A stretch of 64,000 nt of DNA from Microbacterium memoriense (lineage in GTDB: Bacteria > Actinomycetota > Actinomycetes > Actinomycetales > Microbacteriaceae), in the NCBI RefSeq assembly GCF_025398275.1, contig NZ_JAODOR010000002.1, forward strand, positions 1 through 64,000, in the 5' to 3' direction. Below are positions 16,410 to 28,500 of the stretch, in pieces. The notes under the pieces were generated by a model. That model saw only the letters and a program-made list of their open reading frames with translations. It was not told the origin of the DNA and did not search any database. The first letter of the stretch is position 1; each line of letters opens with the position of its first letter. The translations under genes were made by a program, and so were the position numbers.

Positions 16410-17993
16410 ATGTCGGTCCCACAGGTTGACCGCAAGAGCACACCGGAACCCCACGCGCGACGCTGGAACGGCATCGGATGGGGCTTCCTCGTGAAGCTCG
16501 GCATCATGGCCGTGATCAACGCGTTCGGTCTGCTGGGCATCATCGCCGCATTCCAGGCGGAGTCGTGGAGGATTCTCGCCGTCGCCGTCCTGCTGCTGCT
16601 CGCCGCCGACATCGTCTATTTCACCAAGCGCGCACTGCCCCTGAAGTACCTGTTGCCGGGACTCGCGTTCCTCCTGATCTTCCAGGTCTTCATCTTCGCG
16701 TACACGGCCTACATCGCCTTCACGAATTACGGCGCCGGGCACGTCGGATCGCAGGAGCAAGCGGTCCAGGCCGCCCTCATCCAGGGCGAACGTCGCGTGG
16801 ACGATTCCCCCACCTACCCGCTGTCGATCATCGAGCAGGGCGGCACGTACGGTTTCGCGATCGTCGATGACGGCGAGATCAAGGCCGGCTCCCCCGATCA
16901 GCCGCTCGAGGTCATCGGCGAGACGACGTCGACGAGCGCCCCGAAAGAGGTGCCCGGCTGGAACGTCCTGTCGATCAACCAGATCCTCAGCATGCAGGAC
17001 GAGATCACTGCTCTTCGGGTCCCCGTCTCCGACGACCCGAACGACGGCTCGATCCGCACCCGCGACGGCTCGTCGGGCGCGGTCTACATCTCGAACCTCG
17101 TCTGGGACGAAAGCGCCCAGACCATCACCGACACGTCCACCGACACGGTGTACCGCGCGACGGATGCCGGTCTCTTCACCTCCGATGACGGCCAGAGCCT
17201 CCCGACCGGCTGGGTCGTGACGGTCGGGCTCGACAACTTCCTCCGCCTCTTCACCGATTCCTCGATGATCCAGCCGCTCGCGCTCGTGACCGCGTGGACG
17301 TTCGCGTGGGCCTTCCTCTCGGTCGCGGTTCCGTTCGCGATGGGGCTCGTGCTTGCCATCATCTACAACGACGAGCGCCTCAAGGGGCGCAAGATCCTCC
17401 GGACGCTGTTCATCCTCCCGTACGCATTCCCCGCCTTCATGTCGGCGTTGCTCTGGCGAGGCATGTTCAACAGCGAGTTCGGTGTCATCAACGAGTTCTT
17501 CTTCGGCGGCGCGTCGATCGATTGGCTCGGCGACCCGTGGCTGGCCAGATTCGCCGTGCTCTTCGTCAACGTGTGGCTGACCTTCCCGTATTTCTTCCTG
17601 GTCTGCACGGGAGCGATTCAAGCGTTGCCAGCGGATGCGCTCGAGGCCGCCGAGATCGACGGCGCGGGCTCGTTCCGCAAGCTCCGCTCGATCATCCTGC
17701 CGCTCGTGCTTGTGGCCACCGCGCCGCTGCTGATCTCGTCGTTCGCGTTCAGTTTCAACAACTTCACGATCATCTACATGTTCAACAGCGGTGGACCGGT
17801 CATCCCCGGGGCTCCCTACACGCTGGGGTACACCGACATTCTGATCTCCGCGATCTGGGACATCTCCGGCGTCTCCGGCGGTAAGGCCGACTACGGCCTG
17901 GCGAGCGCCCTGTCGATCCTCGTGTTCTTCGTCGTCGCCATCATCTCGGCCATCGCCTTCCGTCAGACCAAGAAGCTCGAGGAGTACTCGTGA
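16410..17993 (+). CDS. malF: Maltose-type ABC transporter permease MalF
   Basis: This inner-membrane subunit has 527 residues, with N-terminal helices (about 20-95), a long soluble loop of about 150 residues (about 110-265) as in MalF proteins, and a C-terminal ABC permease core. The EAA loop that docks the ATPase is in LEAAEIDGAGSFRKLRSIIL. ATG 16410 follows GAAGGAGA. The gene ends overlapping malG. No ATPase is encoded nearby, so it probably uses a shared MsmK/UgpC-type ATPase from elsewhere (inference). Confidence 0.92.
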   Translation: MSVPQVDRKSTPEPHARRWNGIGWGFLVKLGIMAVINAFGLLGIIAAFQAESWRILAVAVLLLLAADIVYFTKRALPLKYLLPGLAFLLIFQVFIFAYTAYIAFTNYGAGHVGSQEQAVQAALIQGERRVDDSPTYPLSIIEQGGTYGFAIVDDGEIKAGSPDQPLEVIGETTSTSAPKEVPGWNVLSINQILSMQDEITALRVPVSDDPNDGSIRTRDGSSGAVYISNLVWDESAQTITDTSTDTVYRATDAGLFTSDDGQSLPTGWVVTVGLDNFLRLFTDSSMIQPLALVTAWTFAWAFLSVAVPFAMGLVLAIIYNDERLKGRKILRTLFILPYAFPAFMSALLWRGMFNSEFGVINEFFFGGASIDWLGDPWLARFAVLFVNVWLTFPYFFLVCTGAIQALPADALEAAEIDGAGSFRKLRSIILPLVLVATAPLLISSFAFSFNNFTIIYMFNSGGPVIPGAPYTLGYTDILISAIWDISGVSGGKADYGLASALSILVFFVVAIISAIAFRQTKKLEEYS

Positions 17994-18913
17994 TGTCCGC
18001 TCCCACCGAAACCACCGCCCGCGAGGCGAAGGCATCCGTCCAGCTCGACGCGAGCAGGCGAAACGCAGTCCGCAAGAGGTGGGCACTGAATGTCGGCTGG
18101 AAGTATCTGCTGGCCATCGTCGTCATCTTCTATGCGGTCTTCCCGCTGGTATACATCTTGTCGGCGTCGTTCAACCCGGGCGGAAGCCTGTCGGGCAGCA
18201 ACAGCCTCTTCCGCGCGTTCGATCTCGGCAACTACCAAGCCCTCTCGGACACGCGGTATTGGACCTGGTACGGCAACACCCTCATCGTCGGTGTCTCCGC
18301 TGCCCTCGGCGCGGTGATCATGGGGGCAGCCGCAGCCTATGCCTTCTCGCGCTTCCGCTTCAGCGGTCGGCGCGTGGGCCTGACCGCGCTGCTCATCATC
18401 CAGATGTTCCCGCAGGCGCTCGCGTTCGTTGCGATCTTCCTCATGCTCCTCTCGATCGGCGAAGTGTTCCCGGTCCTCGGCCTTAACTCGAAGATCTCGC
18501 TGATCTGCATCTACCTCGGCGGCGCACTCGGCGTGAACACCTTCCTGATGTACGGCTACTTCAACACGATCCCGCAGGAGCTCGACGAGTCGGCCAAGAT
18601 CGACGGCGCGACGCACGCGCAGATCTTCTGGCGCATCATCATGCCGCTGGTCACCCCGATCCTGGCGGTGGTGGGTCTGCTCGCGTTCATCGCTTCCTTC
18701 GGCGACTACATCATCAGCAAGATCGTGCTCGTCTCGGAGGACAACTGGACTCTCGCGGTCGGGATGTTCCAGTGGGTCTCGAACCAGTTGTCCAGCAACT
18801 GGGGACTGTTCGCGGCCGGAGCGATCCTCGCCTCGATCCCGGTGCTGGTGCTGTTCCTCACGCTGCAGCGCTACATCGTCGGGGGCCTGACCGCCGGATC
18901 GGTCAAGGGCTGA
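17993..18913 (+). CDS. malG: Maltose-type ABC transporter permease MalG
   Basis: This second permease subunit (306 residues) has six predicted helices and the EAA motif ELDESAKIDGATHAQIFWRI. Two adjacent start codons exist: GTG 17990 and ATG 17993. AGGAG at 17981-17985 is 7 nt from the ATG and only 4 nt from the GTG, so ATG is preferred. The gene overlaps the malF stop. It ends 4 bp from the convergent rsmI, leaving no room for a separate terminator. Confidence 0.92.
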   Translation: MSAPTETTAREAKASVQLDASRRNAVRKRWALNVGWKYLLAIVVIFYAVFPLVYILSASFNPGGSLSGSNSLFRAFDLGNYQALSDTRYWTWYGNTLIVGVSAALGAVIMGAAAAYAFSRFRFSGRRVGLTALLIIQMFPQALAFVAIFLMLLSIGEVFPVLGLNSKISLICIYLGGALGVNTFLMYGYFNTIPQELDESAKIDGATHAQIFWRIIMPLVTPILAVVGLLAFIASFGDYIISKIVLVSEDNWTLAVGMFQWVSNQLSSNWGLFAAGAILASIPVLVLFLTLQRYIVGGLTAGSVKG

Positions 18914-18917
18914 CCCT

Positions 18918-19733
18918 TCAGCGCGCGGCCAACACCGCTTGATAGAGATCGCGGGAACTCAATCCGGTCAGTGCAGCCACCTCAGCGGCGGCGTCCTTCA
19001 AACGGATGCCGCCGCTGACGAGCGTCTGCACCTGGGCGACGGCATCCGCGGCGGACACGTCGCGCACCGGCGCGCCCCCGACGACGACGACGATCTCGCC
19101 GCGCACGCCGTCCGCCGCCCACGTGGCCAGCTCGCCCAGCGGCCCCCGCACGACTTCCTCGAACATCTTGGTGAGTTCCCGGCAGACAGCGGCAGGCCGA
19201 TCGGCGCCGAACGCGCCCGCCATGGTCTCGAGCGTCGACGCGAGCCGTGACGGCGCTTCGAAGAACACCATCGTGCGCGGCTCGGCCGAAAGCGCACCGA
19301 ACGTCCGACGCTGCTCCCCCGTCTTCCGCGGAGGGAATCCTTCGAACGTGAACCGATCGGTGGGAAGGCCCGCAACGGCGAGGGCCGTGATGACGGCGCT
19401 CGGACCGGGAAGGGCCGTGACCGTCACGCCCTGCGCGACGGCTTCGGCGACCAGGGCGAAGCCGGGGTCGCTCACGGTCGGCATGCCGGCGTCGCTCAAG
19501 ACGAGCAGGTCTTCATCCCGTGCGCGCGCGACGAGCTCGGCCGCGCGCTGCTTCTCGTTGTGGTCGTGGAGAGCGATCAGCCGGGGGCGGTTCTCGATCC
19601 CCAGCCCCTGCAGCAGCCGCTGGGTCGTCCGCGTGTCCTCCGCCGCGACGACGGTTGCCGTCTCGAGCGCGGTGCGCAGGCGTCCGGAGGCATCCGCGAG
19701 GTTGCCGATGGGGGTCGCCGCGAGGATGATCAC
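18918..19733 (-). CDS. rsmI: 16S rRNA (cytidine(1402)-2'-O)-methyltransferase
   Basis: It methylates the 2'-OH of C1402 in the ribosomal P site using SAM. The tetrapyrrole-methylase-like fold is visible from IILAATPIGNLADASGRL, AEDTRTTQRLL, LSDAGMPTVSDPG, ALPGPSAVITALA and FEGFPPRK. The 271-residue protein has standard length. It starts with GTG at 19733. TATGCT on the minus strand (19745-19740) ends 6 nt upstream and overlaps the -10 of the divergent mannosyltransferase. Pairing of rsmI with a divergent pmt gene is common in Actinobacteria. Confidence 0.94.
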   Translation of the reverse strand: MIILAATPIGNLADASGRLRTALETATVVAAEDTRTTQRLLQGLGIENRPRLIALHDHNEKQRAAELVARARDEDLLVLSDAGMPTVSDPGFALVAEAVAQGVTVTALPGPSAVITALAVAGLPTDRFTFEGFPPRKTGEQRRTFGALSAEPRTMVFFEAPSRLASTLETMAGAFGADRPAAVCRELTKMFEEVVRGPLGELATWAADGVRGEIVVVVGGAPVRDVSAADAVAQVQTLVSGGIRLKDAAAEVAALTGLSSRDLYQAVLAAR

Positions 19734-19739
19734 CGCCCC

Positions 19740-19749
19740 AGCATAGGCT
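19740..19749. promoter_or_regulatory. Overlapping divergent -10 elements for rsmI and the mannosyltransferase
   Basis: Within ten bases, TATGCT (minus, 19745-19740) and TAGGCT (plus, 19744-19749) share two bases. They end 6 and 7 nt before the two GTG starts at 19733 and 19757, so both messages would be leaderless and the two promoters mutually exclusive at any instant. Confidence 0.55.
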
Positions 19750-19756
19750 GGTCGTC

Positions 19757-21349
19757 GTGACGAGCACCGCCCCGCCGCTGCCGCCTGCCGAGCGGCCTTC
19801 CTTCTACGACGACTGGCGCACGCGCCTGGCCGCGGAGCCGCGCCTGCAGCGGCTGTACGGATGGCTCGCGCCGGTCCTCATCACGCTTCTGGCCGCGATC
19901 CTGCGATTCTGGAACCTCGGCAATCCGCACTCGCTCGTCTTCGACGAGACCTACTACGTCAAGGATGCGTGGAGCCAGTGGAATCTCGGCTACGCCGCGA
20001 CGTGGCCCGAGGGTGCGGACGCACGTTTCGCCGCCGGCGAGACCGACATCTTCACGACCGCCGCGAGCTTCGTCGTCCACCCGCCGCTCGGAAAGTTCCT
20101 CATCGGCGCCGGCATGGCCCTCTTCGGGCCCGAATCGTCGGTCGGCTGGCGCGTCGCGACAGCCCTGTTCGGCACAGCCTGCGTCCTCGTCCTCTTCTTC
20201 CTCGCGAAGGCCCTGACCGGCTCCACCGTCTTCGCGAGCGTCGCGTCGTTCCTCTTGGCGATCGACGGACTCGGGATCGTCATGAGTCGGGTCGCGCTGC
20301 TCGACATCTTCCTCACGTTCTTCGTCCTTCTCGCCTTCTGGTTCACGGTGCTCGATCGACGACGGCATCTCGATCGCCTCGCGGCCGCCGTCGCCAGGCG
20401 TATGCGCGATGACGAACCTCCCGCGTGGGGCGTGATCCTGTGGAACCGTCCCTGGGTCATCGCCGCCGGTGCCGCTGCGGGCGCCGCCACGGCGGTCAAG
20501 TGGTCGGGCGTCTGGGTGCTGGCCGCGATCGGGCTCTACCTCGTTGTGACCGATGCGCTGGAGCGCCGCCGTCTGGGTGTCACATTCTGGCCGATGGATG
20601 CTGTCCGCCAGGGCGCGGCATCCTTCCTTCTGCTCGTGCCGGTCGCCTTCGTGGTCTATCTCGCGTCATGGACCGGCTGGCTCACGAGCGACGGCGGCTA
20701 CGACCGCCATGCCGCCGACGGCTCCCCGGCGACCGGATTCTTCAGCTGGGTGCCTCTCTCGCTGCAAAGCCTGTGGCGCTATCACGAGACGATCTACACC
20801 TCGATGACCGGCATGAGCTCACCGCACAGCTATATGAGCCCGGCGTGGGTGTGGCCGTTGCTGTGGCGTCCGACGTCGATGTATGCCGGGAGCACCGCGG
20901 ACGGCGAGAACGGGTGTACCGGCGGATCCAGCGGATGCCTCGAGATCCTCTACAGCATGCCGAACCCGCTGCTGTGGTACGCGAGCATGGCCGCGATGAT
21001 CTATCTCGTCTTCCGCTTCGTCGTGGCGCGCGATTGGCGCCACGCCGTCGTGCTGGTCGCGATCGCGGCCACCTGGTTGCCCTGGGTGATGTACCCGGAG
21101 CGCACGATCTTCCAGTTCTACACGATCGTCATGTGGCCGTTCCTTCTGCTGGCCTTGACGTTCGCCTTGCGTGACATCACGGGTACCGCGCACGCCCCCG
21201 CTGACCGGCGCCTGGCCGGTCAGCGGGTCGTGCTGGTGTTCCTCGGCGTCGTGATCGCGCTGTCGATCTTCTGGTACCCGCTGTGGTCGGCCACGCAGGT
21301 GCCGTACGACTTCTACCGCCTGCACAACTGGATGCCGGGCTGGATCTGA
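19757..21349 (+). CDS. Dolichyl-phosphate-mannose--protein mannosyltransferase (PMT family)
   Basis: This multi-spanning GT-C glycosyltransferase transfers mannose from polyprenyl-phosphate-mannose to Ser/Thr of exported proteins. The key acidic motif is in VFDETYYVKDAWS, in the first extracytoplasmic loop after helix 1, followed by HPPLGKFLIGAG and SRVALLDIFLTFFVLLAFW. About 11 hydrophobic helices fit in 530 residues. It starts with GTG 19757, probably leaderless (TAGGCT 7 nt upstream). In this window the Pro/Thr/Ser-rich tail encoded at 22622-22725 is the sort of region such enzymes modify (speculative). Confidence 0.92.
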   Translation: MTSTAPPLPPAERPSFYDDWRTRLAAEPRLQRLYGWLAPVLITLLAAILRFWNLGNPHSLVFDETYYVKDAWSQWNLGYAATWPEGADARFAAGETDIFTTAASFVVHPPLGKFLIGAGMALFGPESSVGWRVATALFGTACVLVLFFLAKALTGSTVFASVASFLLAIDGLGIVMSRVALLDIFLTFFVLLAFWFTVLDRRRHLDRLAAAVARRMRDDEPPAWGVILWNRPWVIAAGAAAGAATAVKWSGVWVLAAIGLYLVVTDALERRRLGVTFWPMDAVRQGAASFLLLVPVAFVVYLASWTGWLTSDGGYDRHAADGSPATGFFSWVPLSLQSLWRYHETIYTSMTGMSSPHSYMSPAWVWPLLWRPTSMYAGSTADGENGCTGGSSGCLEILYSMPNPLLWYASMAAMIYLVFRFVVARDWRHAVVLVAIAATWLPWVMYPERTIFQFYTIVMWPFLLLALTFALRDITGTAHAPADRRLAGQRVVLVFLGVVIALSIFWYPLWSATQVPYDFYRLHNWMPGWI

Positions 21350-21353
21350 CCCG

Positions 21354-22727
<1,374 letters not shown>

Positions 22728-22728
<1 letters not shown>

Positions 22729-24389
22729 TGGCACTTCCCGGAAACCCGGACGCCCTCGCCGAGCGCGCGTCGACCTATGCGTCGTCCGCAAGCCGCATCC
22801 AGCGTGCCGCCGACGATCTGCGTTCACTCGCGTACGCCAGCGAAGCGAAGTCGCTCGATGCGCTTCGCGACAAGAGCAACCAGGTCGCCGGCGACCTCGA
22901 CGATGCGTACGGGCGCTATTACGGCACGGCGACCGCGCTGACCGAGTACGCCGCCGCTCTGCGGACGGCACACAAGAATGCGAACGACGCCGATGCAAGC
23001 GAAGCCACGGCGCAGAACTACGGCGATCAGGCCGACTCCCAGGTCGCGGCGCTGACTCGCCACCTCCGCAATCTCGAGGATGCCGCCGCTCCGGCGGGAA
23101 CGATCGAGGCCGCCGAGCGCCGCCTGGCCGATGCACAGGGCACCGCGCGGCGCCATGACGGTTCGGCCACCGCGGCACGCGACCAGCACGAGGCCGCGCG
23201 CCGCGACATGGAAGCCGCCGCGCAGCGCGCGATGTCGCTCATCGACACCGCGATCGATGCCACGAACGAAAGCTGGCTCGACAAGGTCGGCAATTTCTTC
23301 GAGGACATCGGATCGTTCCTCGCCGATCTCGGCCGATGGGTGGGCGACTTCCTCCAGGACCTCTGGGACGAACTGCAACGCCTCGTGGCGACGGTCCTCG
23401 CCGTGCTCGGCACGATCCTGATCCTGGTCCTCGTCTACGCACTCCTGTCGATGATCCCGGTGATCGGGCCCATGATCGCCGCTCTCGTCGTCGGGATCCT
23501 CGCCGGCTTCCTCCTCGCCAGCATCCTGTCGGATGTCACGAAGCCGACGCCGAAACCCCACGCCTACGACCGCACCAAGAGTGAGAAGGGCAGCGATCCC
23601 GGTGAGCCGACCGACCTGTCCAGCGCGCTGAAGGACGCGGCCTACGTCGACAAGCTGGGGCATGAGCCCCTCCGCAATCCCGACGGTTCCCTCATGCGCG
23701 ATGAGGACGGCAACGTCATGACCTCCGCCGAGAACACCGTCATCAAGGTCACACAGGTCGTCGATGCCGACGGCGTCGTGCGCTGGCGCGTCGCCCTGCC
23801 GAGTACACAGGAGTGGCTTTCGCGTCTCAACGGCGACCAAGGCGCCGTCAACGACCTCGACAGCAACCTCGCCCTCATGCTGACCCCGTCTTTGCGGTCG
23901 CAGTACGAGCGTGCGGTGCTCGCCGCGATGCAGGAGGCTGGCGTCAGCCCCAACGATCCGGTCATGCTCGTGGGGTTCAGTCAGGGCGGAATCATGGCGG
24001 GACACCTGGCCGCCTACAACTCCGACTACAACTGGGATGCCGTGGTCGTCGCCGGCTCGCCGATCGACAGCATGCCGATCCCCTCGACGACGACGGTCGT
24101 GTCGGTCCAGCACGACGGCGACCCGGTGCCGCGCCTGGACTCGATCATCTCCCTGGGCACAGGCGGCTACGCGCAGCAGCAGCCGAACTGGACCACGATC
24201 ACGACACCGTCGCCGCTGGCGTCCGACGGCGTGGCCGGCATCCACAACGGTGCCGCGTACAACGCGACGCTGCAGAGCCAGATCGACAGCGTCCCCGCGT
24301 CCACGCAGGACGACCTCGATGCGTACTTCATCGGCGATGAGAACACCTACGGTTATGACAGCACCTACTACTCGTGGACGGAAGACTGA
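22728..24389 (+). CDS. Helical N-terminus / two-helix membrane segment / alpha-beta hydrolase protein, putative type VII-associated lipase
   Basis: The 553-residue protein has three parts. Residues 1-175 are Ala-rich coiled-coil helices like those of WXG/LXG substrates. Residues about 220-268 form two hydrophobic helices. Residues about 300-553 are an alpha/beta hydrolase with the nucleophile elbow GFSQGG (Ser418), a likely acid in HDGDPVPRL (Asp465) and a likely His in GIHNGAA (His506). The order and the GDPVP motif recall cutinase or PE-PPE-type lipases attached to secretion domains. It overlaps the genes on both sides (1 bp with the upstream gene, 1 bp with the lipoprotein gene). The substrate and localisation are unknown. 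Confidence 0.75.
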
Positions 24390-24865
24390 TGGCGCACCTC
24401 CCTTCACCCTCACGCCTCATCGCGGTGGCCGTCGGAGCCGCGCTCGCCCTGTCTGCCGTCACCGCCTGCAACCCTGCGGCATCGCCTGCGCCCGTGACGA
24501 CCTCCACCGAAAGCGAGAGCGAATTGCTGTATCCCGAGATCCACGCCGCCGTCCTGGCCGCTGAGCCACGCGTCGTCGATACCGGCATCCTGGAGAGCCA
24601 GTCCGGCGCATCGACCGTGCTGAGCGTCGCCGTCTTCGTGAGCGGTGCAGAGCCCCTCTCGACCGAGTCGCTCACGGCCATGCTCGTCGCGGTGCGCGAC
24701 ACGATGCCCGACGGTGCCGACCAACTCGACTTCATCGCGCGGGACGACACCGAAGCCAGTCGTCGCCTCGATATCGGGCCCGCGATCGACGGGCTGCCGG
24801 CAGAGCTCACGCCGCTCTGGGACGGCACGTTGACGCTCATGCGCGGCGATCTCGACAAGCTGTGA
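24389..24865 (+). CDS. Predicted lipoprotein coupled to the lipase-domain gene
   Basis: The 158-residue protein has a signal peptide ending in lipobox LSAVTAC (Cys about residue 27), so it should be membrane-anchored outside the cytoplasm. The mature part (about 130 residues, mixed alpha/beta, with TVLSVAVFVSGAEPLS near its middle) matches no family I know. Its ATG overlaps the stop of the lipase-domain gene (TGATG). In staphylococci a secreted type VII lipase is neutralised by lipoproteins; this arrangement raises the same possibility here, but that is inference from gene order only. Confidence 0.75.
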   Translation: MAHLPSPSRLIAVAVGAALALSAVTACNPAASPAPVTTSTESESELLYPEIHAAVLAAEPRVVDTGILESQSGASTVLSVAVFVSGAEPLSTESLTAMLVAVRDTMPDGADQLDFIARDDTEASRRLDIGPAIDGLPAELTPLWDGTLTLMRGDLDKL

Positions 24866-25500
24866 GCGGGGACCCTTCGCCGGAGCTGTCCTTCCGCCTG
24901 ATCGGCACGTGGTGGCGGGTCGACCTCGCCTCCGATGAGGCAGCGCGGACGTCGGCGACGGACATCGCGCGCGGAACGCTCGGCACCGCAGATCAGCACG
25001 CGACCGCCCGACGGCGGATGCGCGACGACCTCGTCTCGGCCGCCGCGGCGGCGCGCGAGGCGCAGGCGCGCCTGCTGCTCCTGCAGACCGAGCTCTCTCC
25101 CGGTGATCCGATGTCGGCCACCCTTACGCTGTACGACGACGACCGGATGCGGATGAGCCCCGCGATCGGCACCTCGCCCGACCGAGTCCTCCGTGTCCTC
25201 GAGGAGAGTCTGCCGACGATCGCGCCTGAGCTCGCACCGACCGCCGTGCGCCGGCCGTTCCAGGGCGGCGAGACCGTGCGGGTGCACCGCATCGACGAGA
25301 CGATCGGGGTCGAGGATGGCCAGGAGTTCACTCAGCGCCGCCTCGTCGCGCAGTACTGGTACCCGCAACCGGATTCCAAGCGCCTGCTCCTCGCAGTGTT
25401 CTCGACGCCCCTCGGCGATATCCCCCACACGGTGCTGTCGTACTTCGATGCGATCGTGGAGGTATCGCGCTTCGTGACTCCGGTGCCCACCGCCTCCTGA
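24862..25500 (+). CDS. Hypothetical protein, fourth gene of the lipase module
   Basis: The 212-residue protein has no signal peptide or membrane segment. It begins with FRLIGTWWRVDL, followed by an Ala/Arg-rich helix (about 55-75) and a C-terminal beta-rich region (VAQYWYPQPDSKRLLLAVFS). That pattern is seen in unnamed actinobacterial proteins near secretion genes, with some likeness to Mog1/PsbP-type folds (weak). The GTG start overlaps the lipoprotein stop (GTGA), so it is co-translated with the module. It ends 21 bp before hrpA, which has its own promoter. Confidence 0.7.
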   Translation: MSGDPSPELSFRLIGTWWRVDLASDEAARTSATDIARGTLGTADQHATARRRMRDDLVSAAAAAREAQARLLLLQTELSPGDPMSATLTLYDDDRMRMSPAIGTSPDRVLRVLEESLPTIAPELAPTAVRRPFQGGETVRVHRIDETIGVEDGQEFTQRRLVAQYWYPQPDSKRLLLAVFSTPLGDIPHTVLSYFDAIVEVSRFVTPVPTAS

Positions 25501-25521
25501 GGCCGCATACGATGGAGGGCT

Positions 25522-28500
25522 ATGCCTTCTGCCGAACCCGTCATCTCGTATCCGCCGGAGCTGCCCGTCAGCGCCGCGCGCGACGAGATCGCGCGCGCGA
25601 TCAAGGACCATCAGGTCGTGATCGTCGCCGGCGCGACGGGGTCGGGCAAGACCACGCAGCTGCCGAAGATCTGTCTCGAGCTCGGTCGCGAGAAAATCGC
25701 GCACACGCAGCCACGGCGCATCGCGGCACGCACGATCGCCGAGCGCATCGCGCACGAGATGCAGGTCCCCCTCGGCGGTGCGGTCGGCTACAAAGTGCGC
25801 TTCACCGACCAGGTGTCCGCCGACACGAAGGTCGCGCTGGTCACCGACGGCATCCTGCTCAACGAAATCCACCGCGACCGACTGCTGCGGCGCTACGACA
25901 CGATCATCATCGATGAGGCGCACGAGCGGTCCCTCAACATCGACTTCCTCCTCGGCTACCTGACCCGCATCCTTCCGGAACGGCCGGACCTGAAAGTCAT
26001 CGTGACCTCGGCCACGATCGACCCGGAAAGCTTCGCGCGGCATTTCTCGGCGGGCGGCACTCGTGTGGTGCCGATCATCGAGGTATCGGGGCGGACCTAT
26101 CCGGTCGAGATCCGCTATCGTCCGGCGACGGAGACCGAGGACGACGTCGACGCCCTCGCGGCGGCGCTGCGCGAGCTCGACCGCGAATCCAGCGGCGACG
26201 TGCTGGTCTTCCTCCCTGGGGAGGCCGAGATCCGCGACGCGATGGATGCCGTTCGCGGCATGTACGCGCAGGATGCCCGGCCGACCGAGGTGCTCCCGCT
26301 CTACGGCCGACTGTCGTCCGCCGACCAGCATCGCGTGTTCGAAGCGTCATCGATCGCCGGCGTGCGCCGGCGTGTGATCCTCGCGACCAACGTCGCCGAG
26401 ACGAGTCTGACGGTCCCCGGCATCCGGTACGTCGTCGACGCGGGCACCGCCCGCATTTCGCGCTACAGCGCACGCTCGAAAGTGCAGCGTCTCCCGATCG
26501 AAGCGATCTCGCAGGCGTCGGCCCAGCAGCGCTCCGGCCGCGCGGGGCGCACGTCCGACGGCATCGCGATCCGCCTGTACGCCGAAGACGACTTCGACGC
26601 CCGTCCGGAGTTCACCGAGCCGGAGATCCTGCGCACCTCGCTCGCGTCGGTGATCCTGCAGATGCTCGCGCTCGGCTTCGGTGATATCTCGGAGTTCCCC
26701 TTCCTCACTCCCCCGGACTCCCGCGGAGTGAAGGCGGCACTCGACCTGCTCACCGAGTTGCGCGCGATCGAGATCGGCCGGAGCACGCCGAAGCTCACGC
26801 GGTGGGGGCGCGAGATCGCTCGCCTGCCGATCGACCCGCGCTTCGCCCGGATGCTGCAAGAAGCCCGCCGGCTCGGCGTGACCCACGACGTCCTCGCGAT
26901 CGTCGCCGGGCTCTCGATCCAGGACGTGCGCGAGCGCCCCTCCGCCGAGGACGGCGCACAACGCGAGCAGGCCGACCGCATGCATGCACGGTTCATCGAC
27001 CCGACGAGCGACTTCCTCACGCTGCTGAACCTGTGGAACCACCTCCAGGAACAGCAGCGCGAACTCGGGTCGAGCGCCTTCCGTCGACTCTGCCGCAGCG
27101 AGTTCCTCAACTACGTGCGGGTGCGGGAATGGTTCGACGTGCACCGGCAGTTGCGGCAGCTCACCCGCGATGCCGATGGACGTTCGCGCACCGACGCCGA
27201 CTCGGCGACCGGTTCGGCGGCGGACCCCGCGCTCATCCACCGGGCGATCCTGTCCGGCCTGCTGTCGCACATCGGCATCCTCGACACGCGCTCCACGCAG
27301 CGCACGGACCCCAAGCGGCGTCCGCTCGCGGAGTATCGCGGCGCGCGCGGTGCGAAGTTCTCGATCTTCCCCGGATCGGGATTGCGCAAGGCGTCTCCCG
27401 ATGCGGTGATGGCGGCCGAACTGGTCGAGACCTCGCGGCTCTACGCCCGCACCGTCGCCGCGATCGACCCGGCCTGGGCCGAAGAGCTGGCGGGCGATCT
27501 CGCGCACCGCACGATCACCGACCCGCACTGGTCGAAGGATGCCGGCGCCGCCGTCGCCGCCGAGAAAGTCACGCTCTTCGGGATCGAGATCATCCCGCGA
27601 CGGCGCGTGCAGTTGGCTCGGATCGACCGAGAACTCGCCCGCGAACTGTTCGTGCGCGATGCGCTCGTCGAGGGCGAGTGGAACACGCACTACCTCGACA
27701 AGCGTCTGACGGCGTTCGAGCGGCGCAACCACGAACTGCGGCGACGATTGGAGAAGGTCGAGGAGCGCGAGCGACGGCGGGACATCCTCGTCGGCGACGA
27801 AGCGGTCTTCGCGTTCTACGACACCCGGATCCCCCGCGATGTCTTCGACGTCCGGTCCTTCGAGACGTGGTGGCGCGAGACATCGGCACAGACTCCGCGC
27901 CTTCTCGAGATGACCGAGGCCGACCTGCAGGGCGACGCATCCCGCGCCGACGAGCGCGATTTCCCGACGCGGTGGATTCAGGGGGATCAGACGCTCTCCC
28001 TCGCGTATCGCTTCGAGCCGGGTGCCCCGGATGATGGTGTGAGCGTCGTCGTCCCGCTCGCCCTCCTCGCCCAACTCCGCGAGGACGGCTTCGACTGGCA
28101 GGTGCCGGGGCTGCGGGGCGAACTCATCACCGCACTGCTGCGCGCTCTGCCGAAAGCGATCCGGCGTCACGTCGTGCCCGCCGCCGATTGGGCGGCCACC
28201 CTCGGCGACGAACTCATCGGCTCGGGTCCCGAGTCGCACGCGGGCCTGCCGCCGCTGTCCTTGCGGGCGGCGTTGGCCTCCCGCATCCAACGCGTCGCGA
28301 ATCAACCCGTCACCCCGGCCGACTTCGATCTCTCGCGCGTGCCCGCCCATCTCACGATGGGTTTCCGCGCGGTCGATCCGCGCGGCCGGACCGTCGGCAG
28401 TGCGCACAACCTCGCAGAGCTGCAGGCGCAGCTTGCGGGCCGCGCACGCGAGCAGGTCGCACGCTCGCTCGCGCATCCCTCAGACTCATCCCGCGGACCT

